Assembly (NCBI GenBank): GCA_964036195.1
Contig: OZ038460.1
Location: forward strand, 995,504 to 1,059,503
Direction: 5' to 3'
DNA length: 64,000 bases
DNA from: Sphaerolaimus hirsutus
Lineage: Eukaryota; Nematoda; Chromadorea; Monhysterida; Sphaerolaimidae
Shown: piece by piece, positions 12,241-23,515 of the stretch
Layout: each line of letters starts with the position of its first letter
Numbering within the stretch: the first letter of the stretch is position 1
The notes under the pieces: generated by a model
Told to the model about the DNA's origin: nothing
The model's input: only the letters and a program-made list of their open reading frames with translations
Databases searched by the model: none
Made by a program: the position numbers and the translations under genes

Positions 12241-12636
12241 CTAGTGCTGGAAAGGCGCCATCGACGCTGGCGCCATTTTAAGGTAACTGAGCACCGCGCC
12301 ATGGCGCCATTGGCGCCTGGGACCTTTCTCTCTGGCGCCATTGGTGATTGGCACAAGGCAGGCCTGATACGCACATTTGCCCGTTTTTTTTTCACTTGAC
12401 ACTTTTTCAAGTGATTTTCAGATATGAGTAAAGTGGAAAAAAGTTGCGCAATGACATTAGTGAACTTTTTTCACTTCACTCATATCTGAAAATCACTTGA
12501 AAAAGTGTCAAGTGAAAAAAACGGGCAAATGTGCGTATCAGTGAACCCCCATTGGCACCTTGTTTCCCCTGGCGCCATTGGCGCTTGGCTGGCGCCCGCG
12601 CCAGGCGCCATGTTTTCTGGCGCTTTTCCATCACCA
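12241..12636. mobile_element. Family F element (TGATGGAAAAGCGCCA type), interrupted
   Basis: Ends CTAGTGCTGGAAAGGCGCC and GGCGCTTTTCCATCACC enclose many TGGCGCCA palindromes. A 176-bp palindrome (12365-12540) splits it. Confidence 0.6.
12365..12540. repeat. Long near-perfect palindrome
   Basis: TGATACGCACATTTGCCCG at the left is mirrored by CGGGCAAATGTGCGTATCA at the right. The complementarity (CACTTGACACTTTTTCAAGT and beyond) continues almost to the centre. Probably a foldback insertion in the family F element. Confidence 0.85.
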
Positions 12637-14186
12637 TTTACAACACGATGCATGACTGATACTTATTAAAAACACCATAGTGAATAATTAAATGAACCTA
12701 TATAACATGCAAATGATAGGTAAGCCTTATCATGAGAGGTTTTTACTTAATACTTCATCAGAAATATTATGACGGCGCCGGCTTAAACGTCAACATTGTG
12801 ATGGTTTAGTATATAGCTGAAAAAGCATGCCCGTAAAAGCTTACAGCATACAACTCAATATCAACATTTGATGTGAAAATGTCAACTGCCCTTTACGTTA
12901 TGTACCATAGATTTTCAATAATAAAACTTATTTAATAAGTATCATTTTGAATTTACCTATACCGATTATGGAAATGAAACAACTTTTCATCATTACAAAT
13001 TTTCACCAGTCAAACCAAAAAATCACACCAAAAAAATTCGACATTTTTCTAAAACAATCTCACTAATATTTGACACAGAATAGACAACCTAGAAAAATCA
13101 AACACATGGATCATAAATTCATAGATTCATTCATCAGATTACGGTAGCATCAAATGCAAAGCTTCTCAGAGTATACTAACAAGTGGAGCGGTGCAATGCA
13201 CATGCAACACTGCTGCGGGGCACTGCAACTTTACAGGGTGTCCACTTTTCTGGGTGAATCGCAAATGTGTCTTGGATCAATCAAAAACATGGAGTTGGAA
13301 AAATACTCGGTTTTACGTTTTCCTGGGAAAACGTACTTTTATAGTGCTTTTGTGGATTGTCGGTAAAAATGGAGAAAATATATCTAGTTACGTTTCCTCT
13401 GGAAAAAAGTACTTTTACATTTATTTTAGTCTAGCACAAGTAAAAATTTTTACATTACACTTGTCGTAAAATACTTTATGAGGGATATATTTCAAAATAC
13501 TTTGAAATACATTTACTTTGAAAAAACTTCGTAAATTTATACAACTATGATAAGTGAATAAAAATCTTGCAAAATGTTAATCCACCAATAAGACTGAATT
13601 TGAAGCCTTTCTACAAAAACAAAAATATTTCAGTTTTAAATGAACACCGTGTACTGTCACTGGAATTTTTCAGAGCTAAATACGAAGTTTTGTGAGTTCA
13701 GAGTCGCACGCAGATCGATACAGTGTTCAGCTTTTTATGTTGCTGGATATAAATAAAACTTTTTCTGAGTGATGATAAATGGAAGAGATTTGTAAATATC
13801 ATGGGGGAGGGGGAAATTTGCAGTTTTCTGTCAATATTTAGTTCATTATTTACATATTATATTGTTTCGTTCCCGCTATCAGTACCGGTAACAAAATACA
13901 CGTATGCTCCGCTAGTCTATAATATGTTTGAAAGGAAAAAGGCGGAGCCAACTACAACCAACATGTTTCGTGCCTGAAATCATTTTCTATTTTTTGAACA
14001 ATATTCATTTTATCAACGATAACGTCATGATGGAGTGTTTCGTACAGAAAAATGCATAGCGTGCAGTCATAAAACTACACTACACTACACTAAAAGTTGC
14101 AAAACATCAGTTTTCATCAGTTTTCATGCAAAACACCTGTGCCCCTCAATTTTCAATGACACAACTTTACTTGAAGGTGCCATTGT
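12637..14186. other. Intergenic, nothing recognised
   Basis: AT-rich. About 13240-13520 has repeated ACGTTTTCCTGGAAAA-like text related to the family I hAT-like element interior, but no clear ends. No gene supported. Confidence 0.4.
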
Positions 14187-14403
14187 GGCTGCACACACTA
14201 GTTTACTAACAGAAGTAAACTCAATTTGGGTGCCCATACATCAGCTTTGAACGTATTTGAGTTTACAAGAATACGTTATTTTACATCCTCGTCAACTGTA
14301 GTTTACAGACATCTCATTCTGGGAAACTCAATTGAGTTCAAAGCGTATTTATGAGCACCCAAAATGAGTTTACTTCTGTTAGTAAACTAGTGTGTGCAGC
14401 GCC
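14187..14403. mobile_element. Family E foldback element
   Basis: GGCTGCACACACTAGTTTAC mirrored by TAAACTAGTGTGTGCAGC. The arms extend inward through AGTAAACTCA / TGAGTTTACT. Non-coding. Confidence 0.7.
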
Positions 14404-15024
14404 ATTAAAAACGTAATGACGTAATCATTGTCTAAGTGATGTGCAATGAATCATTCATTTATAAATAGCAATTAAAAAGTAAGGGCATTTTCAAGTAAGG
14501 GCTAGAGTTTCAAGTGCTATATTAAAATAATGATAGACATTAACTCAGAGAAATATCATTTACCTACATAGCTAATTCATGAGGGGTAAAATTCTATCCG
14601 GGTGACAGTCCCGCACCCTGTAATGTGTCAAATGTCAAGCAAAATGGCTTGTACAAGTAAATCTGTCAGATGGGATGCTAAATGTCGATCAAAATAAAAG
14701 AGAAAATATTTTATACTGAACTTTTAACATTTTATACTGAACTTTTAACATTCAAATTTTTGTAAAATTTTACTGAAATTGTACAAAAATTTGAATTTCT
14801 GTACAATTTTACTCAAATTTTACAAAAATTCGAATTTTAGTAAAATTGTATTTTTTATATTAATTTTTCATTTTATTTTTTTTTTCTTCAATTTTCCATT
14901 TTATTTTTATTTTATATTTATTTTTATCTGAGATTTTGCCAACCCTGCTCATGAGTACAGGTAAAAATGTATTTCACACTTTCTGTGCACAGGGGTGAGT
15001 AAAAAAGTATTTACATATACATAT
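14404..15024. repeat. Family D fragment and T-rich hAT-like tail
   Basis: About 14598-14655 resembles the family D end (GACAGTCCCGCACCCTGTAA). About 14695-14948 is A/T-rich (TTTTATTTTATTT runs) and ends in GAGATTTTGCCAACCCTG, the right end seen in the element at 18056-18829. Confidence 0.5.
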
Positions 15025-15331
15025 ACAGTATTTGCTTGAATAGTCCCCCTGAATAATCCCTCCCTCAAATAACCCCCCCCCCCTGTAAGACGAGTGAGAA
15101 GATAATAATCCCCCCTTAAAGATATTTGATCAATTAGTTGTGCCAAATTTTAACAATAATGTCACGTTTTTGTGTTAAAAATGCATATTTCGTCAAATGA
15201 CTTGATACATAGAAAGATACTCATAAAATTTTGACAAAAGAATAATCCCCCCCCCCCTCGAATAGTTCCCCCATCAAAAAAATTAGGCGAAAGAATAATC
15301 CCCCAGGGGGATTATACAAGCAAATACGGTA
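15025..15331. mobile_element. Inverted-repeat element family C
   Basis: Left end CAGTATTTGCTTGAATAGTC, right end CAAGCAAATACGGTA. The interior holds several GAATAATCCCCC units in both orientations. A family B half (to about 15413) abuts the right end. Confidence 0.7.
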
Positions 15332-15635
15332 CTTTGAAAAAAATTGGGCTGGCATTTCGGGGTGGCATTTGAGGGGGGGGGGGGGTGGATTAATTCGAGG
15401 AAATACAGTAAAATGCATAATATGTGCGGATACTTAATATTCTTTGAAAGGCTACATTTTGTTGTCATGAAAATTGGTTCAATTTAAACAGAATAATGAG
15501 TTTAAGTGTAGTCATTTTGATTACTGAGCAGCCAAGTACCTAATTCGAGATGAGATTTGTAAAAAATGAGATGCAAAGACCTCATTTGTAGCGATTTACG
15601 TCACATTCGAAGCACCCGCAAAAATGATATACATA

Positions 15636-16059
15636 TTGGTCTGTCGGGAAAGTTCGTTCCGTTTCAGGATCGTCTCCCATTGGATCGTCCTGGACGATCA
15701 GTGGCATTCAGCCGGTGTATATAAGCTGGAATTTATCCAAGCATAAATTTTACCACAAAGTTGATTTTTTTTAAGTCGATGCAGTGCTTATTTATCGCTC
15801 AATAATGTTCAAAACTCAACGTGCACGATCCGGCGTTTCCGGGGTTTTCAATTTTTCGATGAAATTTCAATGTAAAATCGGCTGGAAACATAAAGTTGGA
15901 GATATGTATTATCATCCACTTTTATGTTATCAATTTCGCGGTAAACTTTTGTTTTTGAATTTTACGTTGAGCGGTAATTCCAGCTTATATACACCGACTC
16001 AAAACTCACAATCCCCGACCATCCAAGGGAAGACGGAACGAACTTTCCCGACAGCCCAA
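15636..16059. mobile_element. Mariner-type MITE (TGTCGGGAAAGTTCG ends)
   Basis: A 424-bp element with inverted repeats TTGGTCTGTCGGGAAAGTTC / GAACTTTCCCGACAGCCCAA, flanked by TA (15634-15635, 16060-16061). The TTATATACACC / GGTGTATATAAG segments are also inverted. No transposase. Confidence 0.75.
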
Positions 16060-16094
16060 TACATGCATATGTATACGAGAGTAGGGAAACCGGT

Positions 16095-16493
16095 TACCGT
16101 ATTTCTTCTAATAGAATGACATATCTCCAATAGAATGGCACCAACAATAGAACGGCAGGTTGTGGCATGTTTTCACAATCACGAAAATAATAGAATTGCG
16201 GCCTCCAATTGAACGGCAAATCAAAAAGAAATTATATTGGGAGTGTCAGACACGCAAAAATGTCAAAATGGATGCTGGGAATGTCCATTGGATAGTGTCA
16301 AACCATTCAAATATTCATAAAGTTTAAATTCAAACTTGATGCTCTGATATCGAAATTTTGGTCATGTTTCATACGAAACAAAACTAATTTCAAGCGAAAA
16401 TTATGTGGAAAAATTGGTGAAAAGAATGGAACGACAGGTAAAAACGTTGATGAAAAAATAGAACGGTGCTCTTCTATTAGAAGAAATACGGTA
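16095..16493. mobile_element. Inverted-repeat element family A (complete copy)
   Basis: 399 bp, TACCGTATTTCTTCTAATAG to CTATTAGAAGAAATACGGTA, flanked by TA. Subterminal AATAGAACGGC units occur several times in both orientations. Confidence 0.85.
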
Positions 16494-17311
16494 TCAGTTT
16501 TCAGATTTTTTCGAAGATTTAAGATGTTTCTTGAATTTCTGCAAAAAATCTCGGCATAGGTAATCCAGGAAATTTTTCATGAGTAGATTAATGGAAAACG
16601 TTTTTTTACCGGTTTAGCGACACTTGTTCATTTAGGCAGGTGCAAAAGTGTCAAAATTCGTTTGTGAGAAAAACTCTTAACCCAGCACTAGCCAGACTGC
16701 AAAATTTGGGCTCTAAACACAAAAAAATTCAATAAAAGTGTTACACCTCAGTATTTGAAAATTGCATGTATTTAAATCAAAATTGTAACAAAATCACACG
16801 CAGAAAACAGAAAAGTAGTAAACCTATCACGTTTTTACCAGTTTACGCGTGCGCTCTGTGCGTGATGTGGGTACATAAGTATATTGTGTTTATTCACATG
16901 TTCTAGCATAGAACCAGATAAAAAAGATACACCCATGCAATGATGGAAAAGCGCCAAGGAAAATGGCGCCATGCGCCAGAAAAATGACGCTATTAAAATT
17001 AAAGGCGCCAGCGCCACGGCACGGCGCCATTCTATGACTACACCATTGTGAGAATAATTGCTCGGAACAAATCCAACCTGCTTGTGTATGATAAAAAATT
17101 TTCACAAAAATGTTTCGGCTTACATGTTTATTTAGCTCATTTAACCCCATTCATAGAATATATTGTGCATTCATAATGTATGTGCATTTCACTTAATATT
17201 CTGATGAAATAATAACACCTGCCCTCGAATATTTCTTAGTCAAAACGTCTGACGAAATAAATAACTCCCCTGGGGACTTATTCGACGATATACGGTATGT
17301 ATACATAAATA
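16494..17311. repeat. Intergenic with family F and B fragments
   Basis: About 16930-17035 is a GGCGCC-rich family F piece (ATGATGGAAAAGCGCCAAGG). About 17217-17297 is a family B right half ending GATATACGGTA. No gene. Confidence 0.5.
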
Positions 17312-17880
17312 CAGGGGTGGGCATTTTCAGTTACCGCTGGAAAAACGCGATAGCTTGAGCTACGGTTGAGCTATCACAGTGAAATTTTTACACAATCGAG
17401 TAGATACCATAGGACACCTATGCTGAAGTTTGCAACCAAAACGGCCACATTTTGTGTGGGTTATGGAACACACAGTTTTTTTGTGTAATTTTGTGTCTTA
17501 ACCCCCTTTATCTCGGGACTGGGGTACTGTTCGAGAAAAAAAAAGAATTTGGTCGTAGCCCCGACCCCAAACCCCAACATATTTACTCAAAGGGCATCAA
17601 AATCGGCCAATGTACGACAGATTGGGACGACGCCAAAGCCAGTGACCCCCCCCCCCCTCAAATGCCACCCTTGATTTATCCTATCGTGACGCCGAGTCAC
17701 AAAATTACACTAAAAACTGTGTGTTCCACAACTCACCCAAAATGTGCCCGTTTGGGTTGCAAACTTCAGAATAGGTGTCCTATGGAGTCTACTCTATTGT
17801 GTTAAAATTTCACTGTGATAGCTCAACCGTAGCTCAAGCTATCGCGTTTTTCCAGCGGTAACTGAAAATGCCCACCCCTG
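17312..17880. mobile_element. hAT-like foldback element (CAGGGGTGGGCA ends)
   Basis: 569 bp with long inverted ends: CAGGGGTGGGCATTTTCAGT and the complement, continuing through GAGCTACGGTTGAGCTATCA. TA flanks both sides; an 8-bp duplication, if present, has diverged. The centre resembles 10385-10500. Confidence 0.75.
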
Positions 17881-18055
17881 TACAAGTACACACTAAAGCG
17901 TACGCATGTGAACCAGTTAATCAATAAAACTGAATAAAAAAGAGACAAAGTTTCATGCATGTAGAAAGTACGTGTTTTGATAAACAGAATATAGAAAACA
18001 TGTCCACTTAAAATAGGAAATGCGTTGGCACGTGTTCACAGTAATGTGCTCTGGG

Positions 18056-18829
18056 CAGGTTGGTTTTTGTAAAATTCTTTTTACTAAAATTGTATTTTAT
18101 TTTGATTAAAATTGTATTTTTTTTATTTTATTCATGTTTCAGTTTATTTTATTTTATTTTATTCTGAAATGGCATTAATATAATAAAATGAAACCATTTT
18201 ACAAAAATTTTACAAAATTTTTACAAAAAATCGGAAATCTTGGATGCAATGCCATAAAACAATGTGCACGCTAGAAGCATGCAGATTAATACAACAAAAA
18301 TTGTAAACTTGTGACACGGGTTGCGAGGTAGGTATTTTGTATTTTTACCCTCATGGGGGCCTCATTACAGCTTATAGCTCTTCCCATGGAAGATACCTAG
18401 CTAAAAATTTGTTTGTTTGTTTTTTTGGGGGGTGGGGGGAGGGCTTGCGGAGTTCAATATATAGGCTTTTTCAAGGTATGGAACGAAGAAAACGGGGAAA
18501 AATCACATAAATAAGTGATTTTCAAGGTGAAAATATTTGAAAAAATGTGAAAATTTGCAATTTTGAGCAACAATATTTTTCAATCACAACAAGGCACTAG
18601 TTCTGCAAATTGGCAGCTAGGAACTTAAGCAACATGATAGAAAACTTTTTATAGAATTTTACAGACACTAGAGTTTTTGTAAAATTTTATTAAAATTGTA
18701 CGAAAATTTGAATTTTAGTAAAATTGTATTTTTATTTTATTAATTTTCCATTTTATTTTATTTTATTCTCCAATTTTCCATTTTATTTTTATTTTATTTT
18801 TATTTTTTTCTGAGATTATGCCAACCCTG
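18056..18829. mobile_element. hAT-like element with 8-bp target duplication
   Basis: Starts CAGGTTGG and ends CCAACCCTG. It is flanked by exact GCTCTGGG at 18048-18055 and 18830-18837. The interior is A/T-rich with no transposase. Confidence 0.75.
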
Positions 18830-19021
18830 GCTCTGGGATAATTCTTACGATTATAATTACTGAAAAAATATATAAAAATAAAAAAAAAACGGATCTATGG
18901 TTTGTCTGTGGAATCACCCACAAAAAAAATTTTTTTTAGATACATGCTAACAATAAATACAATTAGCTATTTAATTATATATGTTCTAAACTTTCACGTA
19001 GAAGAACATTGAACATTTAAA

Positions 19022-19194
19022 TACGGTATTTGTTTGAATAATTCGCCAGGGGAATAATTTTTTCTGGAACTTTTTCAAGATGGACACTACAAATTGATCA
19101 TACGCCATTCAACGGGAGGAATTTCATATTTTTCTTCAGTCCTCTAACAGGAGGGAATTATTCAAGGGGATTAATTATTCAAGCAAATACGGTA
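19022..19194. mobile_element. Inverted-repeat element family C (short)
   Basis: TACGGTATTTGTTTGAATAA at the left and TTCAAGCAAATACGGTA at the right. GGGAATTATTCAAGGGG repeats lie inside. Confidence 0.65.
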
Positions 19195-19459
19195 CTTCAA
19201 AAGAGAGTTAATACTTGCAGCTTAAGTAAATAACATGACAGCGAAAATAATTACGCAGTGTTGTTTTATCAGAGCACACCCACGCAGACAGACTGGCGCA
19301 TGTTTACAAATTGCAATGTTTCTGAACTAAGCTATTGTATTTACGTATCAATTTATCTACCTCTATCAATAAGCCACAGATGTATTTGGAAATTACTGAC
19401 ATAGGTAAAGCTACGTTTCGGTGATTTGAAAATGGATTTATGCGATATTCGCTAACGAG

Positions 19460-19740
19460 ATGTTTGCCATTTTACAGGGCATTTTACATGACTTTAGACA
19501 CTTTGCATGAGATTTCACATTTTACAGGGCATTTTACATGACTTTAGACACTTTGCATGAGATTTCACATTTTACAGGGCATTTTACAGCGTCTGGTAGT
19601 GGAACGAAGTGGCAGTCCCTCACCCAGTAAAGTGTAAATCAAGTGTCAAATGTCATACAAATTTGTCTATTGTCATGATATGAAAGTGTCAAAAGTTCAG
19701 TAAAAATCTTTACATGATACTTTACTATATCATCAAAAAC
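19460..19740. repeat. Family D element with internal 50-bp tandem repeat
   Basis: A 50-bp unit (TTTTACAGGGCATTTTACAT plus ACTTTAGACACTTTGCATGA) is repeated about 2.4 times. It is followed by an inverted AGTCCCTCACCCAGTAAAG end. Confidence 0.65.
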
Positions 19741-19919
19741 ACAAATAAAAACCATAGCCACTCAAAAACCATCTCAAATTTCATAACTTTTGCTCAATTT
19801 GACCCGACAAAAGCACAAATAAAGTACAAATAAAATACAAGTACAGCGCAGTCTACAAAAGACAGATCAAGCGCGAGTCGCAGTTAGCACGCCACGAGCG
19901 GCGCACACGCACAGTACGC

Positions 19920-20422
19920 CATAGCTGTTAAAACGTATTTACGTTTACTCGATAGATAGGGATACTCGAGTACTGCGTAAATACGTTTACGTTTCCTGCC
20001 GAAAAAATACCGGTACTCACTTATTCGTACTCTTTTTGAAAGTACGCGAGTACAAAAAACGTACTTTAAGCGGGCTTTTTAACAGGCTTTATGAATGCAT
20101 AAAGGAAAGAGAAGGAGAGAAAAGCTAAAAATAGAAACAAAATATCCAAGATAGCATAAAAATAGGCAAAAACACATTAACTAGTGAATTTGATGGTTAA
20201 AAAGTTCGAAAGTTAGTGATTTTGAGCAAAAATTTGGGCAAAATTTCTCAAAAATACCAACTTTTACGTTTTCCGGCGACAAAATTAATTCACTCAAGTT
20301 TACCCATGAGTAGAAGTAAAAAATAAATACTTTACGTTTTCAGTACTAACCTGTGAGTAAAAAATAAAATACTTTATGTTTACGTTCACTTTCGAAAAAG
20401 TTCAGTACTTTTAACAACTCTG
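19920..20422. mobile_element. hAT-like family I element (AGTTGTTAAAACGTA ends), old copy
   Basis: CATAGCTGTTAAAACGTATT at the left and TTTTAACAACTCTG at the right, with ACGTTTACTC and ACGTTTTC repeats inside. Closely related to 26398-26872 and 33972-34441. Confidence 0.65.
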
Positions 20423-20689
20423 TATGCACATGCAGGAAACATGCAGTGCATGGCAGTAGCGTTGGAAAGTCGACACGGATTGGTGTTGAATTTCGGGTCG
20501 GGTTTGATTGAAAGAACACGTATTCGGTTCCCTGGCATGTAAAACTTTGTACAAATTTGTCAAATGTTATGTAAAATGTTGAGTTTGTGGTGCCTCCCCC
20601 ACTCCCAGGCCACCATGGCCCAAACCCCACTAATGCAAGTGCTAGGACCATACAACTATTTCAAAACCATTTTTTACTAACAATGTCAC

Positions 20690-21115
20690 CTGGGCCACTC
20701 CCAGTCCTTGTAAAATACCCTATTAAATGTAAAATGGCATGTAAACTGTTAAAAGTCATGTAATATCCTGTAAAATGTCAAATCAGTAGTTAAAAAATGA
20801 AATTTGACAATTTACAGGGAGTTTTAAATGATTTTTTACACCTTGCATGACATTTTACATTTTACAGTGCATTTTACATGACTTTGAACCCTTGCATGAC
20901 ATCTAGCTAAATTTACAGGGAATTTCAGTCTGGGAGCGGTACCTGGGCATTCATTCACCAAGAAGTTCAATTCAAAAGCACACTTAAATTAAAATTTTAC
21001 ATTTTAATGCATTTTTTTGCAATCCGGGTTTTTCCCGGATCCGGGTCCGTTCCAGTTTAATGCATTTTTTGCAATCCGGGTTTTTCCCGGATACGGGTCG
21101 GTCCCAATTTGATGC
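20690..21115. repeat. Family D element, then a 53-bp direct repeat
   Basis: About 20690-20945 is a family D foldback copy. At 21007-21115 a unit containing GCAATCCGGGTTTTTCCCGG occurs twice, about 53 bp apart. Confidence 0.6.
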
Positions 21116-21287
21116 ACTAGCTTGCATAGAGCCCTGCAGCCAGTGGTGCAGTGCGCTGCAGCGGGTAAACTTTTTGCATGCGTCACAACGCACACAGACG
21201 CACGTGATGGAGGACATGACATGGCTCCTGTGTGACCCGGCTAGGAGACATTAAACAATAATGTCATTTTTGCAACTTTTTGCACCC

Positions 21288-21500
21288 TGTAAAATGTCAT
21301 GCAAAGTGTCTCAAATCATATAAAATAGTCTGTAAAATGTCATGCAAAGTGTCTAAAACCATAAAAAATGGTCTGTAAAATGTCATTCAAAGTTTCTCAA
21401 ATCATATAAAATGGTCTGTAAAATGTCATGCAAAGTGTCCAAAATCATATAAAATGGTCTGTAAAATGTCATGCAAAGTGTCTGACGTCATGTAAAATGC
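21288..21500. repeat. Tandem 42-bp repeat (CTGTAAAATGTCATGCAAAG)
   Basis: Five copies of a ~42-bp unit, CTGTAAAATGTCATGCAAAG then TGTCTCAAATCATATAAAAT. This is the same vocabulary as family D, showing how its interior expands. Confidence 0.8.
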
Positions 21501-21824
21501 CAGGCACTGAAAAGTGTTTTCCACTAGCTTTTCAGGTGACATATTCTCATAATATTGTCCATAATGAAACATTGCAACAACGCATGAACACCATATACCA
21601 TATAATACCATACGAACAAACAACACACAACACCACATACAAAAATAGGCTATGAGCCAAAAATACTCAACTAAAAATAAATACATGACAACCACTGCAA
21701 AAAATGAAAAAAATCTTATTCAGATTTTAATTTATGACTTAAAGGTTGGGGGTTTTTTAAGAAACACATTTAGGTGCATCCAAATAACCCCACCTAGGCA
21801 TTTATGTGATCTACAGCATACACC

Positions 21825-22590
21825 GGGGTGTAACAAATTGTAGTGTTGTTTTTTCACTGGTTCAAATTTGTATAGTCACTCGAGTTAACCCACTCACACC
21901 CAAATTCATTCAAAAATTTACCATCATCAAATACAATACAACCTTGAATGACTACACCCTGTTGGCCGGGTGAGGAAAAAATCACCCCACTTGAATAACC
22001 CCCCCCCCCTCTGTGATGGGTCGGAAAGATGTTGCAGAAACTAAAATAAGAAACAATCAATGAAGTCAGATAGAAGCATATGCAGGGGTGTAACAAATTG
22101 TAGTGTTGTTTTTTTACTGGTTCAAATTTGTATAGTCACTCGAGTTAACCCACTCACACCCAAATTCATTCAAAAATTTACCATCATCAAATACAATACA
22201 ACCTTGAATGACTACACCCTGTTGGCCGGGTGAGGAAAAAATCACCCCACTTGAATAACCCCCCCTCTGTGATGGGTTGAAAAGATGTTGCAAAAACTAA
22301 AATAAGAAACAATCAATGAAGTCAGATAGAAGCATATGCAGGGGTGTAACAAATTGTAGTGTTGTTTTTTTACTGGTTCAAATTTGTATAGTCACTCGAG
22401 TTAACCCAGTCACACCCAAATTCATTCAAAAATTTACCATCATCAAATACAATACAACCTTGAATGACTACACCCTGTTGGCCGGGTGACGAAAAAATAA
22501 CCCCACTTGAATAACTCCCCCCTCTGTGATGGGTCGAAAAAATGTTGCAGAAACTAAAATAAGAAACAATCAATGAAGTCAGATAGAACA
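21825..22590. repeat. Three tandem copies of a ~257-bp unit
   Basis: Copies begin GGGGTGTAACAAATTGTAG at 21825, 22085 and 22341 and are almost identical. Differences are mainly in the length of a C-run. Each contains CTACACCCTGTTGGCCGGGT. Confidence 0.9.
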
Positions 22591-23102
22591 AACAAAGCTA
22601 TGCCTGAGTTATTCATGAGTGCAGATGCAGCGCAGCGTCAGAAACAAAAATAAATACAAAAGAATGTTTGCCTATGGCAGATAGCAACAGCAGATACATA
22701 ATGTAATTCTTAACAAAAACAACCCCCCCCCCCCTTGACGAAAAACTGCTCTGGGGATTTTTTCAAGGATATACGGTATGCAAATAAATAAATTCCACCA
22801 CTCAATTAGCAAATTTTATCAGCCACCCCTTAAAATCTGCAATAAGTTGTCAAAAGCTCTCAGTTGACAAATGACTCAAAAAGCCGCCCCTGCGCTTTTC
22901 GCAATGCGAAGATCGATGGACTGGGGGCTGGGTGGGGAATTGTGTATCTTTTTAAACATAGGTGCAGAATGAATATTTTTATTGGTCGGTAGATTTATAG
23001 GTTATAAGATGTGTGTTATGGATGTAAAGTAGGTATTTAATATTTAATGAGCTAAAACTTCACGATGTGCGTTCGCATTTATCAAAGAAAAAACCCCAGC
23101 AT

Positions 23103-23515
23103 TACCGAATTTCTTCTAATAGAACGGAATACCTCCAATGGAATGGCCCTCCAATTGAACAGCAGCTTTTGGCACGTTTTTGCACCCACGAAAAAAAACA
23201 TGCCGTCCAATTGAACGGCAGTCTCCAATAGAACGCCAGGTAGAGATTATCTTGGAAGGCTGCCAAAACTCGAAAATATCAAGATGGACGGTGAGAACAT
23301 TTAAAGAATTCAAATATATATTATATTAAATTATAAATTGATGTTGTGATTTTTGATATCGAAATATTTCTCAGGTTACCTGAAAAAAACTAGATACGTT
23401 CAATCGAAAAATGTTTGGATAAATAGGTGAAAAAATGCAACGGCAGCTTCGAATAGTATGGCAGGTAAAAAGTTCTTCTGTTGTAATTTTTTCTTCTATT
23501 AGAAAAAATACGGTA
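23103..23515. mobile_element. Inverted-repeat element family A (complete copy)
   Basis: TACCGAATTTCTTCTAATAG to CTATTAGAAAAAATACGGTA, with the usual AACGGCAG subterminal units. Flanked by TA. Confidence 0.8.
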
